Source: Hydrangea macrophylla (lineage: Eukaryota; Streptophyta; Magnoliopsida; Cornales; Hydrangeaceae). Taken from it: a DNA stretch of 64,000 nt. Of the stretch, positions 22,038 to 32,500 are shown one piece after another. The notes beneath the pieces are model-generated. The model was not told the origin of the DNA. It saw nothing but the letters and a program-made list of their open reading frames with translations, and ran no database searches. The stretch lies in NCBI GenBank assembly GCA_033977485.1, contig CM066998.1, positions 57,316,274 to 57,380,273 of the forward strand, written 5' to 3'. The translations under genes and the position numbers were made by a program. How positions within the stretch are numbered: position 1 is the first letter of the stretch; the number at the start of each line of letters is the position of its first letter.

Positions 22038-25000
22038 ATGGTGTCTCCAGAAGAGAATTCGAATTGGCTGTTCGATTACGGTGTGATCGAGGATATTCCG
22101 GTCCCCGGCGGCGACTTACCTTCTCTTGAACCCTGTTATCAATGGCCATCTAATGGTTTCACCGGAGCCACCGGTCTCAGGTATGCCCATTTTTCTCTGA
22201 TTTTTCCTTCAAAGTTTTGATTTTTCTTTAAGTTATGTTGATTGTACATTCATTTGAATTCGTAATTTTGGAACTTCGTTGTGATTGCATCATGAAATTG
22301 TTTATCACGATATGTATGTACATATTGTGATAAGTTTTTTTTCATTTACTGTATGGTTTTCTTTAATTGTTTAAAATTCTTTCATTTTTAAACCTTCATA
22401 TGTGCATGTTGAAATGTTATAAAACTTTTTTTTTCCCTGGTAATGTGAGAATGTTAGGCTCTTAATAAGTTTGGAATGAATATGGTGGATTAAGATGCAG
22501 ATAATATTGTGGGTGATGGGTGGAATGCCTATATCAACTATTAGGAATATCACCAATTCACTAATATAAACATAGTTCAAACTTCAAACTACCAGCTTTG
22601 ACACAGAACTTCTTGTTGGACCTCCTCTGGACTGTGAATCGAAATACTTTGAATTTCATTATTATAGCATAGGTGGAGATTGATATGGGCTGTGGATGTA
22701 ATTGTAGTGTGTAGACGAACTTAGATGAAGCAAGGTTTACGTGCTTAGAAACATGTTTTTTGAGGAGTGATATTAAAACTCTAATTGGATCTGGATTGAA
22801 GTTCAGAACATGCTTTCTTTTTTGAGTTCAAAGTATTAAGTTTCTAGTCATAGTAAAAATTACCACATCATTCAGAGTAACATGACGAGTTACAAGTTAC
22901 AACTAAGGCACAAGAGTGTAGGTACTATATATATCACTATTTCACCTAAAGGATGCTTGAATAATTCTCAAGATTTGAACGTCATGTTGGTTTTTCTTGT
23001 GAGGAAATATTTCTGGAGGGGTGGAGGACTCGGAATAGTTTAACGAGTAATTTCTTAGGTGTATGTGGTCTGAAACTGTCGATTCATATCCATGAATGTC
23101 ATAGACAATTAAGGATTTGTGTTGTTTGAGTTAATGCCTTTTGTGTAATAATGTTTTGTATGGTACTATGGTATTGCAGCTATTGCTAATATCCAGTTGC
23201 TAATCCCTTTTATGACTTGTACTGTTCTTGAATGCAGTCTAAGCTATATTTGGTTTCTCAGAATGTGGTTGCACACGTTAGGGAAATGTGGAATTGGGAG
23301 AAATATCATAGCTGCAGAAGGATCCTTACAGAATATCTATAGTCGTATCTACGTATCCGTAGGGCCTGTTTGGGAGTATCTGAAATAGGACCCGGTTTAG
23401 TCCAAGTTCACTTTTTATCTGGTTCTTGTGAGAACCAATTGTAGGTTGGTTTGACAGAGAGCATGTTTTAATAATTTTTATTAGACTGAATACGGATTCC
23501 TATGCAAGAAATAGACACTAACCAAACTAGTTTCTCACAAGAACCAGATAAAAAGTGGACTTGGACTGTACTAGATCCTGTTTTAGCCTTTTAGGCTTTC
23601 CCAAACAGGCCCTTAGTCATCTAGTTTTAGCATTTTATTGTCTCAGCGATGTAATTATAAATAATCTTCTGTCAATTTATTGAACTTGTATATACGTGTT
23701 GGTGTTAGAAATTTAAATTTTGTCTGGTGTTCAAAACCTTTACTTTGTGGTTAATATGGGGAAATAAAATGCATGGTGCTTCAGCGCAGTGAGAGAGCAT
23801 TTTATTGATTTTTCTTTTACCTGATGAAAAAAGTTTATACTTGAGAAGATCAGTGTTCTAAAAATCGGCCTAGGCGGCCGCCTAGGCGCTAGGCGGTGCC
23901 CGGCCGCCGAGATTTTCCCTAGGCGTTTGAGAAAATCGGCCAGTGGATTAGTCGGCCTCTAGGCGGGCTAGGCGGTGCTAGGCGGTGCTAGGCGGGTTAG
24001 GGTGAGAATGCTACAGAGTCTTATTTGGGTCTGACTCATTGGAAAAAAAACCCTAACATTAGTATATATATACACTTACGGTTTAAGTTAATTATGGAGA
24101 GATCCCTAATAGCTTTTTAAATATTAATAATCTTTACTTATTTCCAAAAAACACCACATAGCCTGATAGCCTTTATATATATATATATATATATTTATTA
24201 TTTGAACCACAAATCTATAATTATTTTTAATTAACACCACATAACTTGTATATATATATCTATTATATAATTAATTTTGTTTATAAAACAAATCCGCCTA
24301 GGCGTCCGCCTAGGCCCCTAGGCGCTAGGCCCCCCTCCACCGCCCGACTAGCGCCTAGCGATTTTTAGAACATTGGAGAAGATGAGAATTTACATTTGGT
24401 GTAACGCAGGATGGATAGGAAAGCTTTGTGATGCTCTGGAAAGCATATTGGGTGTTTCAACATGTTGCTTTAGAACTATAGGAGAGGTTCCAAACTGTGA
24501 CGTTTTATTTTCTTTCTTGGAAACAATTGTGAAATAAATGACTTGATAGAATACCAAGTTAGGATATTATTTCAAAATGATTACAGATGTAAAGAAATGG
24601 AAGGAAAAATAGAATTTCGTTTTGGGTAGATAGACAAACAGAGAAAAAGGCGTAGACCCCAAAGAATTTGTAGTTGAGCCCCATTTTGCTGCCAGAGGAA
24701 ATGTTTGTTTATATAAATTTTTTTTTTATTGCCCTTGTGCTAGGTGATTACATAAATCTCATCTGAACTTTCTTCTCTTCCCTTTGTGAACCATGTCTGT
24801 GTTTTTTCTTTCTTGTCCTCTCTGTTTATTATTTAATCGACAGAATTTCTGTGTTTGGAGTTTAACTTCTACTTTTTTTTTTCCAAGTGCATAATGTTTT
24901 TAATTCTCATATATTCAGTGCGGAACTTGATGACTCATTTGGGAATTCTGATGGCATCAAGGAATTTGGCTCCCGAAAAAGGCATGCATCTACTCTTTAT

Positions 25001-26894
25001 CCAATTTACTTTGCTAGCGCCCTTAAAGGAAATTAATACTTATAACCCACCTGCCACCTTCACTCCTTATTGTCTTAAGGATTATTGATTGGTACTTACA
25101 TGTCTTGCTCATTTGTCGTTTATTTGATTTGTTATCCAATTGTGAGTTCTAATATTGAATCACTTTTGGTTTCTAATTCTCTTCATCACTCTTCTTCTTC
25201 TTCTTCTTTTTTTATTTTTTATTTATTTATTTATTTTTTTCATGTTCTGAAGTCGTATAGAATTTGTTGTAGGGTGAGGTCTGGATCGTGCAGTGCATCT
25301 GATTCCAAAGCATATAGGGAGAAAATCCGGAGAGAGAGGTTGAATGACAGGTATGCTCTCTTTGTGTTTCTGTTTTAGTATGTATATATAAACGTGTATG
25401 TATGTGGATGTGTGTGTGTGTCTATCATATATCATCTATATGGGTACAACATATATATTCATATATAGATATGAATGATTTTTATAGAGAAAGCTGGGCA
25501 ATTTTTACCGTGCAATAGGTGTAGGTGTCTTCTAGTGGACTTAGTGTTAATAGCTCCCATTTGAAGAATCATAGTGGACTATTTCGACACTGGAACTAGG
25601 TTGTTTGAGCCAGACTTCAACATATCACACACAGAGCACCAATACTTGACTAGTTCGCGGGTTAGGGCTATTAATGGCCATGCACTCGATCTTGATTCTC
25701 ATAGGAGTTTTAGAGGATGGCATTTTACAGCATCGCGTAAATGGGTGTGCAAACTTTCTAATTGTGTTTGTGTTAATGTTTACTGATTATTACTTGGTTT
25801 TCAAGGTTCCAAGAACTAAGTTCTATTCTAGAGCCTGGAAGGCCACCCAAAATGGACAAGAATCTCATTTTAAGCGATGCTGTCCGAATGGTGACTCAGT
25901 TAAGGGAAGAAGCCCAAAAGTTGAAGGAATCATATGATAATTTGCAGGAGAAGATAAATGAATTGAAGGTGTGACTATTTTCTTAATATTTAACTTCATT
26001 TCCTATAGAAGTTTCTAGGAAGAAGCTATTCATTTGCGCATTCTAAATGTATATTTTCACAAGTAATGCTAGAGACAATTAATTGCACAACCCTTTTCAC
26101 AATTCACAATATTTAAAGCAAGATGCACCACATTTTAAAGCATCACACGTAAAGACAAAACATTTTAATGATTGTGCTTTAAATGTAGTGACTCTTGCTT
26201 TAAATATTCTGAATTGTGAAAAGGGTTGTGCAATTCGTTGTGTCTCTAGCATTATTGATATTTTCACACATCGAGGGGCTTACTATCCTACTACATGAAG
26301 GTAGTAAGATAGCAATGTGTCCAAGTTTAATTGGACAAAGTAAGTCCTTTGTTGCCTTGCAATTAGGGTAGTTAAGTAATTTTACAATGAGGTTGCCAAA
26401 GTTATTTACTTCAGGTCCCTTACAATTTTTCTGTATTGTCCTCATTTTAATGAGAAGGTAGGGGACTTATTTACCCATTTAAAAGTGCACACTTTAAGAT
26501 ATGTATTCTATTAGCTTTTCCCATATTTACGTATCTAAATACTGGCTTCTTTTGACATTTCTATGATTTAGAAGTCATCTGCGTATTTCTTTCTTCTTGG
26601 TTAATTTTAATAAACTTTATTTTGTAGGCCGAGAAAAATGAACTTCGTGAGGAGAAGCAGAAGCTGAAGGCAGAGAAAGAAAAACTCGAGCAGCAAGTGC
26701 AAGGCTTGAGTGCTCAACCTGCTTTCTTGCCTCACCCAGCTGCAATCCCCGCTCCATTTGCTGCTCCGGGTCAAGTAATGGGCAGCAAGATGGTTCCATT
26801 CATTGGCTACCCTGGAGTCCCAATGTGGCAGTTCATGCCGCCTGCAACAGTTGATACCTCACAGGATCACGCTCTCCGCCCACCAGTTGCTTAA
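22038..26894 (+). CDS. bHLH115-like: bHLH transcription factor, subgroup IVc (ILR3/bHLH115-like)
   Basis: Five exons can be joined in frame: 22038-22180, 24919-24981, 25273-25350, 25806-25968 and 26628-26894, giving 714 nt or 237 residues. The start MVSPEENSNWLFDY and the end MWQFMPPATVDTSQDHALRP are characteristic of the ILR3/bHLH115 group, which is about this length. The basic region and helix 1 span about residues 80-103 (REKIRRERLNDRF, with the Glu and Arg used for E-box contact), helix 2 about 113-128. A coiled coil rich in AEKNELREEKQKL runs to about 180. In Arabidopsis this subgroup controls iron-deficiency genes as dimers in the nucleus and is regulated by the BRUTUS E3 ligase; that role here is inferred. 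Intron 2 starts with GC, not GT. All other introns are GT-AG. Three MITEs sit in its introns and one follows the stop. Confidence 0.92.
23361..23613. mobile_element. long-TIR MITE in bHLH intron 1
   Basis: The ends AGGGCCTGTTTGGGA and TCCCAAACAGGCCCT are inverted repeats. Pairing resumes over about 40 bases around CACTTTTTATCTGGTTCTTG near each end. The length is 253 bp. AGGGCCTGTTTGG ends are common in plant hAT-type MITEs. I could not find a clean 8-bp TSD. Confidence 0.7.
23851..24375. mobile_element. hAT-type MITE in bHLH intron 1
   Basis: The terminal inverted repeats CAGTGTTCTAAAAATCG and CGATTTTTAGAACATTG are 17 bp long with one mismatch. An exact 8-bp TSD GAGAAGAT lies at 23843-23850 and 24376-24383, as expected for the hAT superfamily. 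The element is 525 bp and has no coding capacity. Just inside each end are clusters of GCCTAGGCG/CTAGGCGG words that are mutually and self-complementary; the centre is AT-rich. Confidence 0.9.
26064..26254. mobile_element. palindromic MITE, family M1 copy 1, in bHLH intron 4
   Basis: The two halves are inverted repeats of about 60 bp. The left half begins TAATGCTAGAGACAATTAAT and the right half ends TTGTGTCTCTAGCATTA. Related copies lie at 27774-27979 and 59070-59270, so the window holds a small dispersed family. It is short and AT-rich with no ORF. Confidence 0.85.
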
Positions 26895-27004
26895 GGGGCC
26901 GTTTGGGACAATTTTTCCGATTGCCATCGTGATTGAGTTTGCAAACGGTTTGGAATTGATCAATGAAGCAGTTGGTCCCCCGATCACGTTTCCCAAACGG
27001 AGCC
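26895..27004. mobile_element. short MITE directly after the bHLH stop codon
   Basis: The left end GGGGCCGTTTGGGA and right end TCCCAAACGGAGCC are 14-bp inverted repeats with two mismatches. The length is 110 bp. The left end touches the last base of the TAA stop codon, so the element forms the start of the 3' UTR. No TSD is clear. Confidence 0.7.
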
Positions 27005-27773
27005 TGCGTTGGCTTGTTGGTTTCTTGCCAGGTTAGCATGTCCTGAGAACAAATAACCGTTCCCTTTTATTTTTTATTTTTGTCAATTCGAGCTTGGTGA
27101 CACTCTTTTTCATAAGGTTGTAAGATGGGATTAGGCGGATGATGGATGTGTATACATTTTTTTTTTTTTTTTCGGAAAAAGGGTAAATCGATTGGTTGGT
27201 TAACTTGGTTTAGTAACTTGTAACTTTCTAACCAGATCTAGTAATTCGATCTAATCAGTTGACTTACTCAATTCGGATCGCGTATTATCAGGTTGTTTAG
27301 ATCCAATCATATATATATATATATATGTGGGTGTATATGCAAGTATAGATTTATATATATACACCTAAATCTGGGTTTTGATTTCTTGACACAGGTGGTT
27401 TGATTTTTTTGATTGAAAACTATTTTTGGTCACCAAGTCCATAAGTATTGATTGTTTTTTTGGTTGTGTTGCGAACCTGATGAGCATCTCTCTTCCTGTC
27501 TGTAACATCTCTCTTCCTCCACTGTTGCCGAACATTACTCCTCTCTCTCTCTAGGAGCTAACTAAATCCCTCCAATCCATGGATTTGCTTTAATATTTCC
27601 TTTTAGTCAAGATCTAAAATTGGAAGTCTCTGATTGTATATGTATAAATGATGCTTGGATTTGTAGTTAATCTATACGAGTGTGTGTGTGTGTGTGTGTG
27701 CATGAAGTAAATTTTTAATTTTTTTTTTTGTGACATACGCATATGATTTTTACATGTATATAAATATAAACAA
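27005..27773 (+). other. 3' UTR and downstream region of the bHLH gene
   Basis: There is no further coding sequence. T-rich text and an AT microsatellite (27311-27326), CT (27540-27553) and GT (27681-27700) runs are present. I could not place the polyadenylation site. Confidence 0.4.
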
Positions 27774-27979
27774 TAATACTAGAGACACAAGTAATTGCAC
27801 AATTGTTTTCACAATTCACAACATTTAAAATAAAAGACACCACATTTAAAGCGCAATCATTAAAGTATTTATCTTTATGTGTGGTGCTTAAAAATATTGT
27901 ACCTCTTGCTTTAAATGTTGTGAATTGTGAAAAAATTGTAAATTGTAAAAAAAGATTATTCAATTAGTTGTCTGCATTA
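27774..27979. mobile_element. palindromic MITE, family M1 copy 2
   Basis: The element starts TAATACTAGAGACACAAG and ends TTGTCTGCATTA. The internal CACAATTCACAACATTTAAA and TTTAAATGTTGTGAATTGTG pair with each other. It is homologous to 26064-26254. Confidence 0.8.
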
Positions 27980-28363
27980 CTCAAATACAAAATAATTTTC
28001 ATATGAGTTTTACACATGCCACATCAACAGTTGACTAGTCAACCTTGTACACCTTTGCAATTCCGTTTGCTAAGTCAGCAAATTGTTAAGAGGCAGTTAT
28101 CAATTGGAGGCAATTGCAAAACTTAAGAAATCATAAGGACTCAATTGAAAAAAAAGAAAGTACATGTATTCAATTAAAAACACGAGTATAGTGTAAGGGA
28201 GTAAATGGTAATTAGGCCAAAAATATTTATTCGTTCTTTCCAAGTGTGTATGAACCTAAAATAAAGTATTTAGATAGATAATTTGCACCATTTACCGTCA
28301 GAATAAATTTTTTTTTAATCAAGAGTAAACTACATAGAAAGAATGTCATAAACGGATACCTTC

Positions 28364-28629
28364 TTTTTTTTTTTTTTTTTTGATAAACAAAATGGAAATA
28401 CGGGTAGATTATCTCACAATTACGTCAGAGAGCATTGGGCCCCAACACCTAGGAATGATCTACAGAGGTCCCCACTGCACCTATGTCGGGGCCGAAGCAT
28501 GAGACCCACAACGAGCACCTTGGTGTGAAGCTTAGCTAGGTTTGATCCCAATAACCGGTTGTGGGGAAGTTTCGAACCCAAGCATTGAACGAGGTTGAAT
28601 GAATTCCTTACCACTAGGCCAACCGGCGA
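28364..28629 (-). mobile_element. tRNA-derived SINE
   Basis: On the minus strand the element begins near 28629 with GTTGGCCTAGTGGTAAGG (28606-28623), a match to the RNA polymerase III A box. About 30 bases on is GGTTCGAAAC (28569-28578), a B box. After about 190 further bases it ends in a run of 18 A (28364-28381). That order of internal pol III promoter and A tail is diagnostic of a SINE. No clear TSD was seen. Confidence 0.8.
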
Positions 28630-28814
28630 TAAACAATACTAACAATGAATAAAATATGTAAAACCTAAATCATGGAAATTATAAATATAATAAAGCCTCT
28701 AGACAGAAGGCAAAAAGAAAAAAACAGAAAAAAGAAGAGTAGATTATGATCCGTCACTATTTCCTCTTAACGCTAACACAAAAAATTGTAGAAAAGTGTT
28801 TTTACTTTTTAGGA

Positions 28815-29070
28815 TATACAGAAACTGTAATAACATGGTCCAATCCAATACCAATAAGCTGCAATTTTCATCTAAAAATCATAAAACAATGCTAAAATTC
28901 AAGCTGTGGTTATTTGTTCAACATAATTGTATTACAAAAAATTTGATATTAAAAAATTATAGTAATATTGTCGAATGTACTACAAATAAGGTGCAATTTT
29001 ATATAAAAAACTTAAAACAATATAAAATTCAAGCTATGGTTATTTGTAAGACATTATAGTAATACAAAAA
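28815..29070. repeat. tandem duplication of about 130 bp
   Basis: Two adjacent copies share GTGCAATTTT / CTGCAATTTT, AAAATTCAAGCT, TGGTTATTTGT and AACATGGTCCAAT / ATATTGTCGAATGT text in the same order. Identity is roughly 75-80% by eye. There is no coding content. Confidence 0.65.
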
Positions 29071-29419
29071 TTAACGGAATTGCAAAATACTGAACATGAG
29101 TTTTTGCAGTAGGTATAAGGTTTACTTGAAAAAGACATCTGAAGATTTGTACCATAATTGTGCATGATACTATCTGAACATTATGTATAAGACTAGTCGG
29201 GAACTGCTATTCGCACTCCATGGATTATCATATGCAGTCCATGGAGTGCATGAAAGCTCAGGAGAGCGAAATGACTTATACTGTGCAGATACTACATATT
29301 TTGGGAGTGATAACATGGAGTGCATTTAGCAAATTTTGAAGTGCTAATAACAATTCTATATATATAGATATTTATATATATGCATATAGATATAGATATT
29401 TGATGTGTAGGTTCTATTA

Positions 29420-29558
29420 GAGCATTTTTGCTCACCCAAGCCTCCACATGGTGACATATGTCCCATTGTATTCCCATTTTTCCTTTGCATTATCTACATA
29501 ATTACTGGAACGGGACAAGCGCATCACCCAGTGAAGACCTAAGTGAGCAAAAATGCTC
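29420..29558. mobile_element. MITE in the 3' flank of the CRK gene
   Basis: GAGCATTTTTGCTCAC at the left and GTGAGCAAAAATGCTC at the right are perfect 16-bp inverted repeats, 139 bp end to end. It begins 18 bp beyond the CRK stop codon, so it probably lies in the 3' UTR. Confidence 0.8.
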
Positions 29559-29576
29559 TCTAGGTACGTAATAAAG

Positions 29577-32500
29577 TTACCTAGGAACTAAATCAGTAAT
29601 TGAAGCCTCATTTACAGAGAAACAGTCAGGGAGTGGGTTTTCCAAAGGCAAAGGCGACCGCGACGGCAATGGCATAGTGGTAGAGAAGCTTTTGAGCATT
29701 TGAACCACCGAAGCCATGGTTGGTCTCTTTTCTACATTTTCTTGAATACATAGCATCCCCACATGTATGCATCCCATGATTTCTTGCACTGAACCTGAAT
29801 CATCCCCCAATGTGGGGTCTATCATATTTTGAGCTGTTCCTCCCTCCCAATTTTCCCATGCCTGCAAATAAAAATATAAAAAAAATAAAAAATAAAAAAT
29901 TCAAGAATGTGTAATCATGTTAGTCATAAGTCATAACCATAACATACATTTGAATTATGTATAACTCATACTTACAAAGTTCAGAAGGTTCAATGCTTCC
30001 CCAATACGAAAAGAGTTGGTCTTTTGACCGCTCACAATCTCCAAAACTAAAACTCCAAAGCTAAACACATCTGACTTAACTGAAAACTGTCCATGCATTG
30101 CATACTCAGGAGCCATATATCCGCTGTAAATATTGGATTTTAGTTATTAGTAATTAATGGACAAAGATCTTGTGTGCATAGCAAAAAAAAAAAAAAAAAA
30201 AAAAAAAAAGAGAGAACAAAAATCATCTTCTAGATTAAATCTCAAGTATGACTTGAATCATCCCCAAGGAAATAATTAAATTTTTTTAATACATTATACT
30301 GATCTAATGGTGCATGTGGAAGTACTAATCTTCCTTTCAATACAATTAATTTCATTTAATGAAAAAAATCAACACTTAAGGAAAAGTCAAATCCAACCTT
30401 AAGACATGCCCTTTAAACAAAGAGGAGAAAATCAATTTCATTCCAAAAAATCACTTGTATACGTCTTGGCTTTAATATGGTAGAGGAGTCCTTTAAAAAA
30501 TTTTAAACAAAAAGTTACAGGTCGACCAACCGTTCAGATAGGAAGGTAAGTGTTACATAACTATAGACTTTGAGAGTGGTGGTTGTAATTTTTGAAACTA
30601 CGCGTGAGGCCTCTTGAATTATTTTATACTTTAGGGGAGGTTAATGTAATTTACCCTAACTATAATACTTACTAAGTTCCAACAATTCTACTTGTATCTC
30701 CTTGAGTTTCATCTGGTACAAATAACCTAGCCATGCCAAAATCTGCAATTTTAGGGTTCATATCTCCACCTAACAGAACATTGCCGGCTTTGAGGTCACG
30801 ATGAACAATTCGAAGCCGAGAGTCTTCATGAAGGTACAGAAGTCCTCGAGCAATGCCTTCTATAATTTTGTAACGCCTACGCCAATTCAAATCTGCACGC
30901 TTGATGGGATCTACACCGTCCGTTTAAACATATGGCTATGTCAAGATCATATGGATTAATAATCAACTTAACGAGAAAAGACTACAAAGAGTTCACTTCT
31001 ATAATTTTATTGCTAAATTGTGTGATAGCTATGAAGGTATAATATATTTTCAGCAAGGTGGTCAACTACGTAAGAGAAATTCATTAAGAGAACAGAAGAG
31101 AATGTACGGTTCTCTCCAACCTACTTGACCTGTTTGCCCGTAGAGAACATTAAGTAAATATAACTTTCTCTTGTTTGGATAACGTTCATAAGCAATAAGA
31201 AAAGATATATTTAAAGCCAACTAATAAAATTTGGAAATTTTGGAAGTATGATATAAATAAAGATCTTTTGGGACATATTGGTCTTTTTAAAAAAAGTGTT
31301 TTTTACCCTCTTCTCTTCCAAAATATTTAACTTACCAAACGAGAGAAGCAGAGAGAAAGTAGTCTCTTTTCTCCACTTCGCTCAATTTTAAAAAGAGCGT
31401 AAAGTGTATCAAGAATGGAAAATTCTATCCCCCACCCTAGTGGTTTGGGCCATATTATACAGCGAAATTAATGGTCCCAAGATGGTTCCAAAATATTGTA
31501 AGTTTAAAAACATCTTTGATTTTATAACCAAAGTGATTTCTTAAAGGAAAATGCTAGGTACCCAGTTTGGGACACCTAAATTGTTTACCTGCTGTTGTGT
31601 CAATGACATTTTTGAAACAAAGTCTAATTTTAGGTTATTTTGTTTTTGTAATTAAAAAAGAGATTTGATAATCCACATCAGCATGTGTCTCTAGCATTAG
31701 TCTCATTCAAATCACAACAACACAAAATTTGGCCTGTATCAAACCATTAAGAATAGTCGATAAAGAAGCATACGAGGAAATAGGAATCATACCAAATATG
31801 AAGTGATCAAGACTCGCATTGGGCATGAACTCATATATGAGAAGCCTTTCTATTCCTTCAAAACAAAAACCTAAGAGCCTAACCAAATTCCTATGTTGAA
31901 GCTTGGCCATTAACAAGACCTCATTCTTAAATTCTGTTTCACCTTGTCTTGAATTCATAGACAGCCTCTTCACTGCTATTTCTGTTCCATTGGGAAGCCT
32001 ACCCTGAACACATTTTCAACATTAAATATAAAAAATTAGCACTAATAGAACCAATTTCAAACAAATCATAATTTTTGGATTTGATATAGGATATAGATAT
32101 ATGTATGAGACTCTTCTATTACCTTGTAAACAACACCAAATCCACCTTTTCCAAGCTTGTTAGTATTAGAGAAATTGTCTGTTGCAGCCCTGAGAACACC
32201 AAACTCATACTGCAACGACTCCACATTACCAATTTCATCCAAAGCTTCACGGAAAATAAATGACGGGTGAGAAATATAACTAGAAAAATAAAATCAGAGT
32301 TATGAATATACATTTATGATTTATATTTCTTTGGTAAACAATTATTAGAGATTATTCAAATAGTTGAGTCTGTTTCGCAATCAACTATTTACAACTTTTC
32401 AAAAAGAAGAAAAAGTTGAAAAAAGATTAACTAAAAGTAGCAAATTGAACAGATTTTTTTAAACAAAAAAAGCTAATACCCACAAAAATACCAAGCAAAA

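Noticed and set aside
31553..31705. Further M1 MITE copy in CRK intron 4
   Set aside because: Only a short GTGTCTCTAGCATTA-like end is seen on the right; the left end GCTAGGTACCCAG does not pair well enough.
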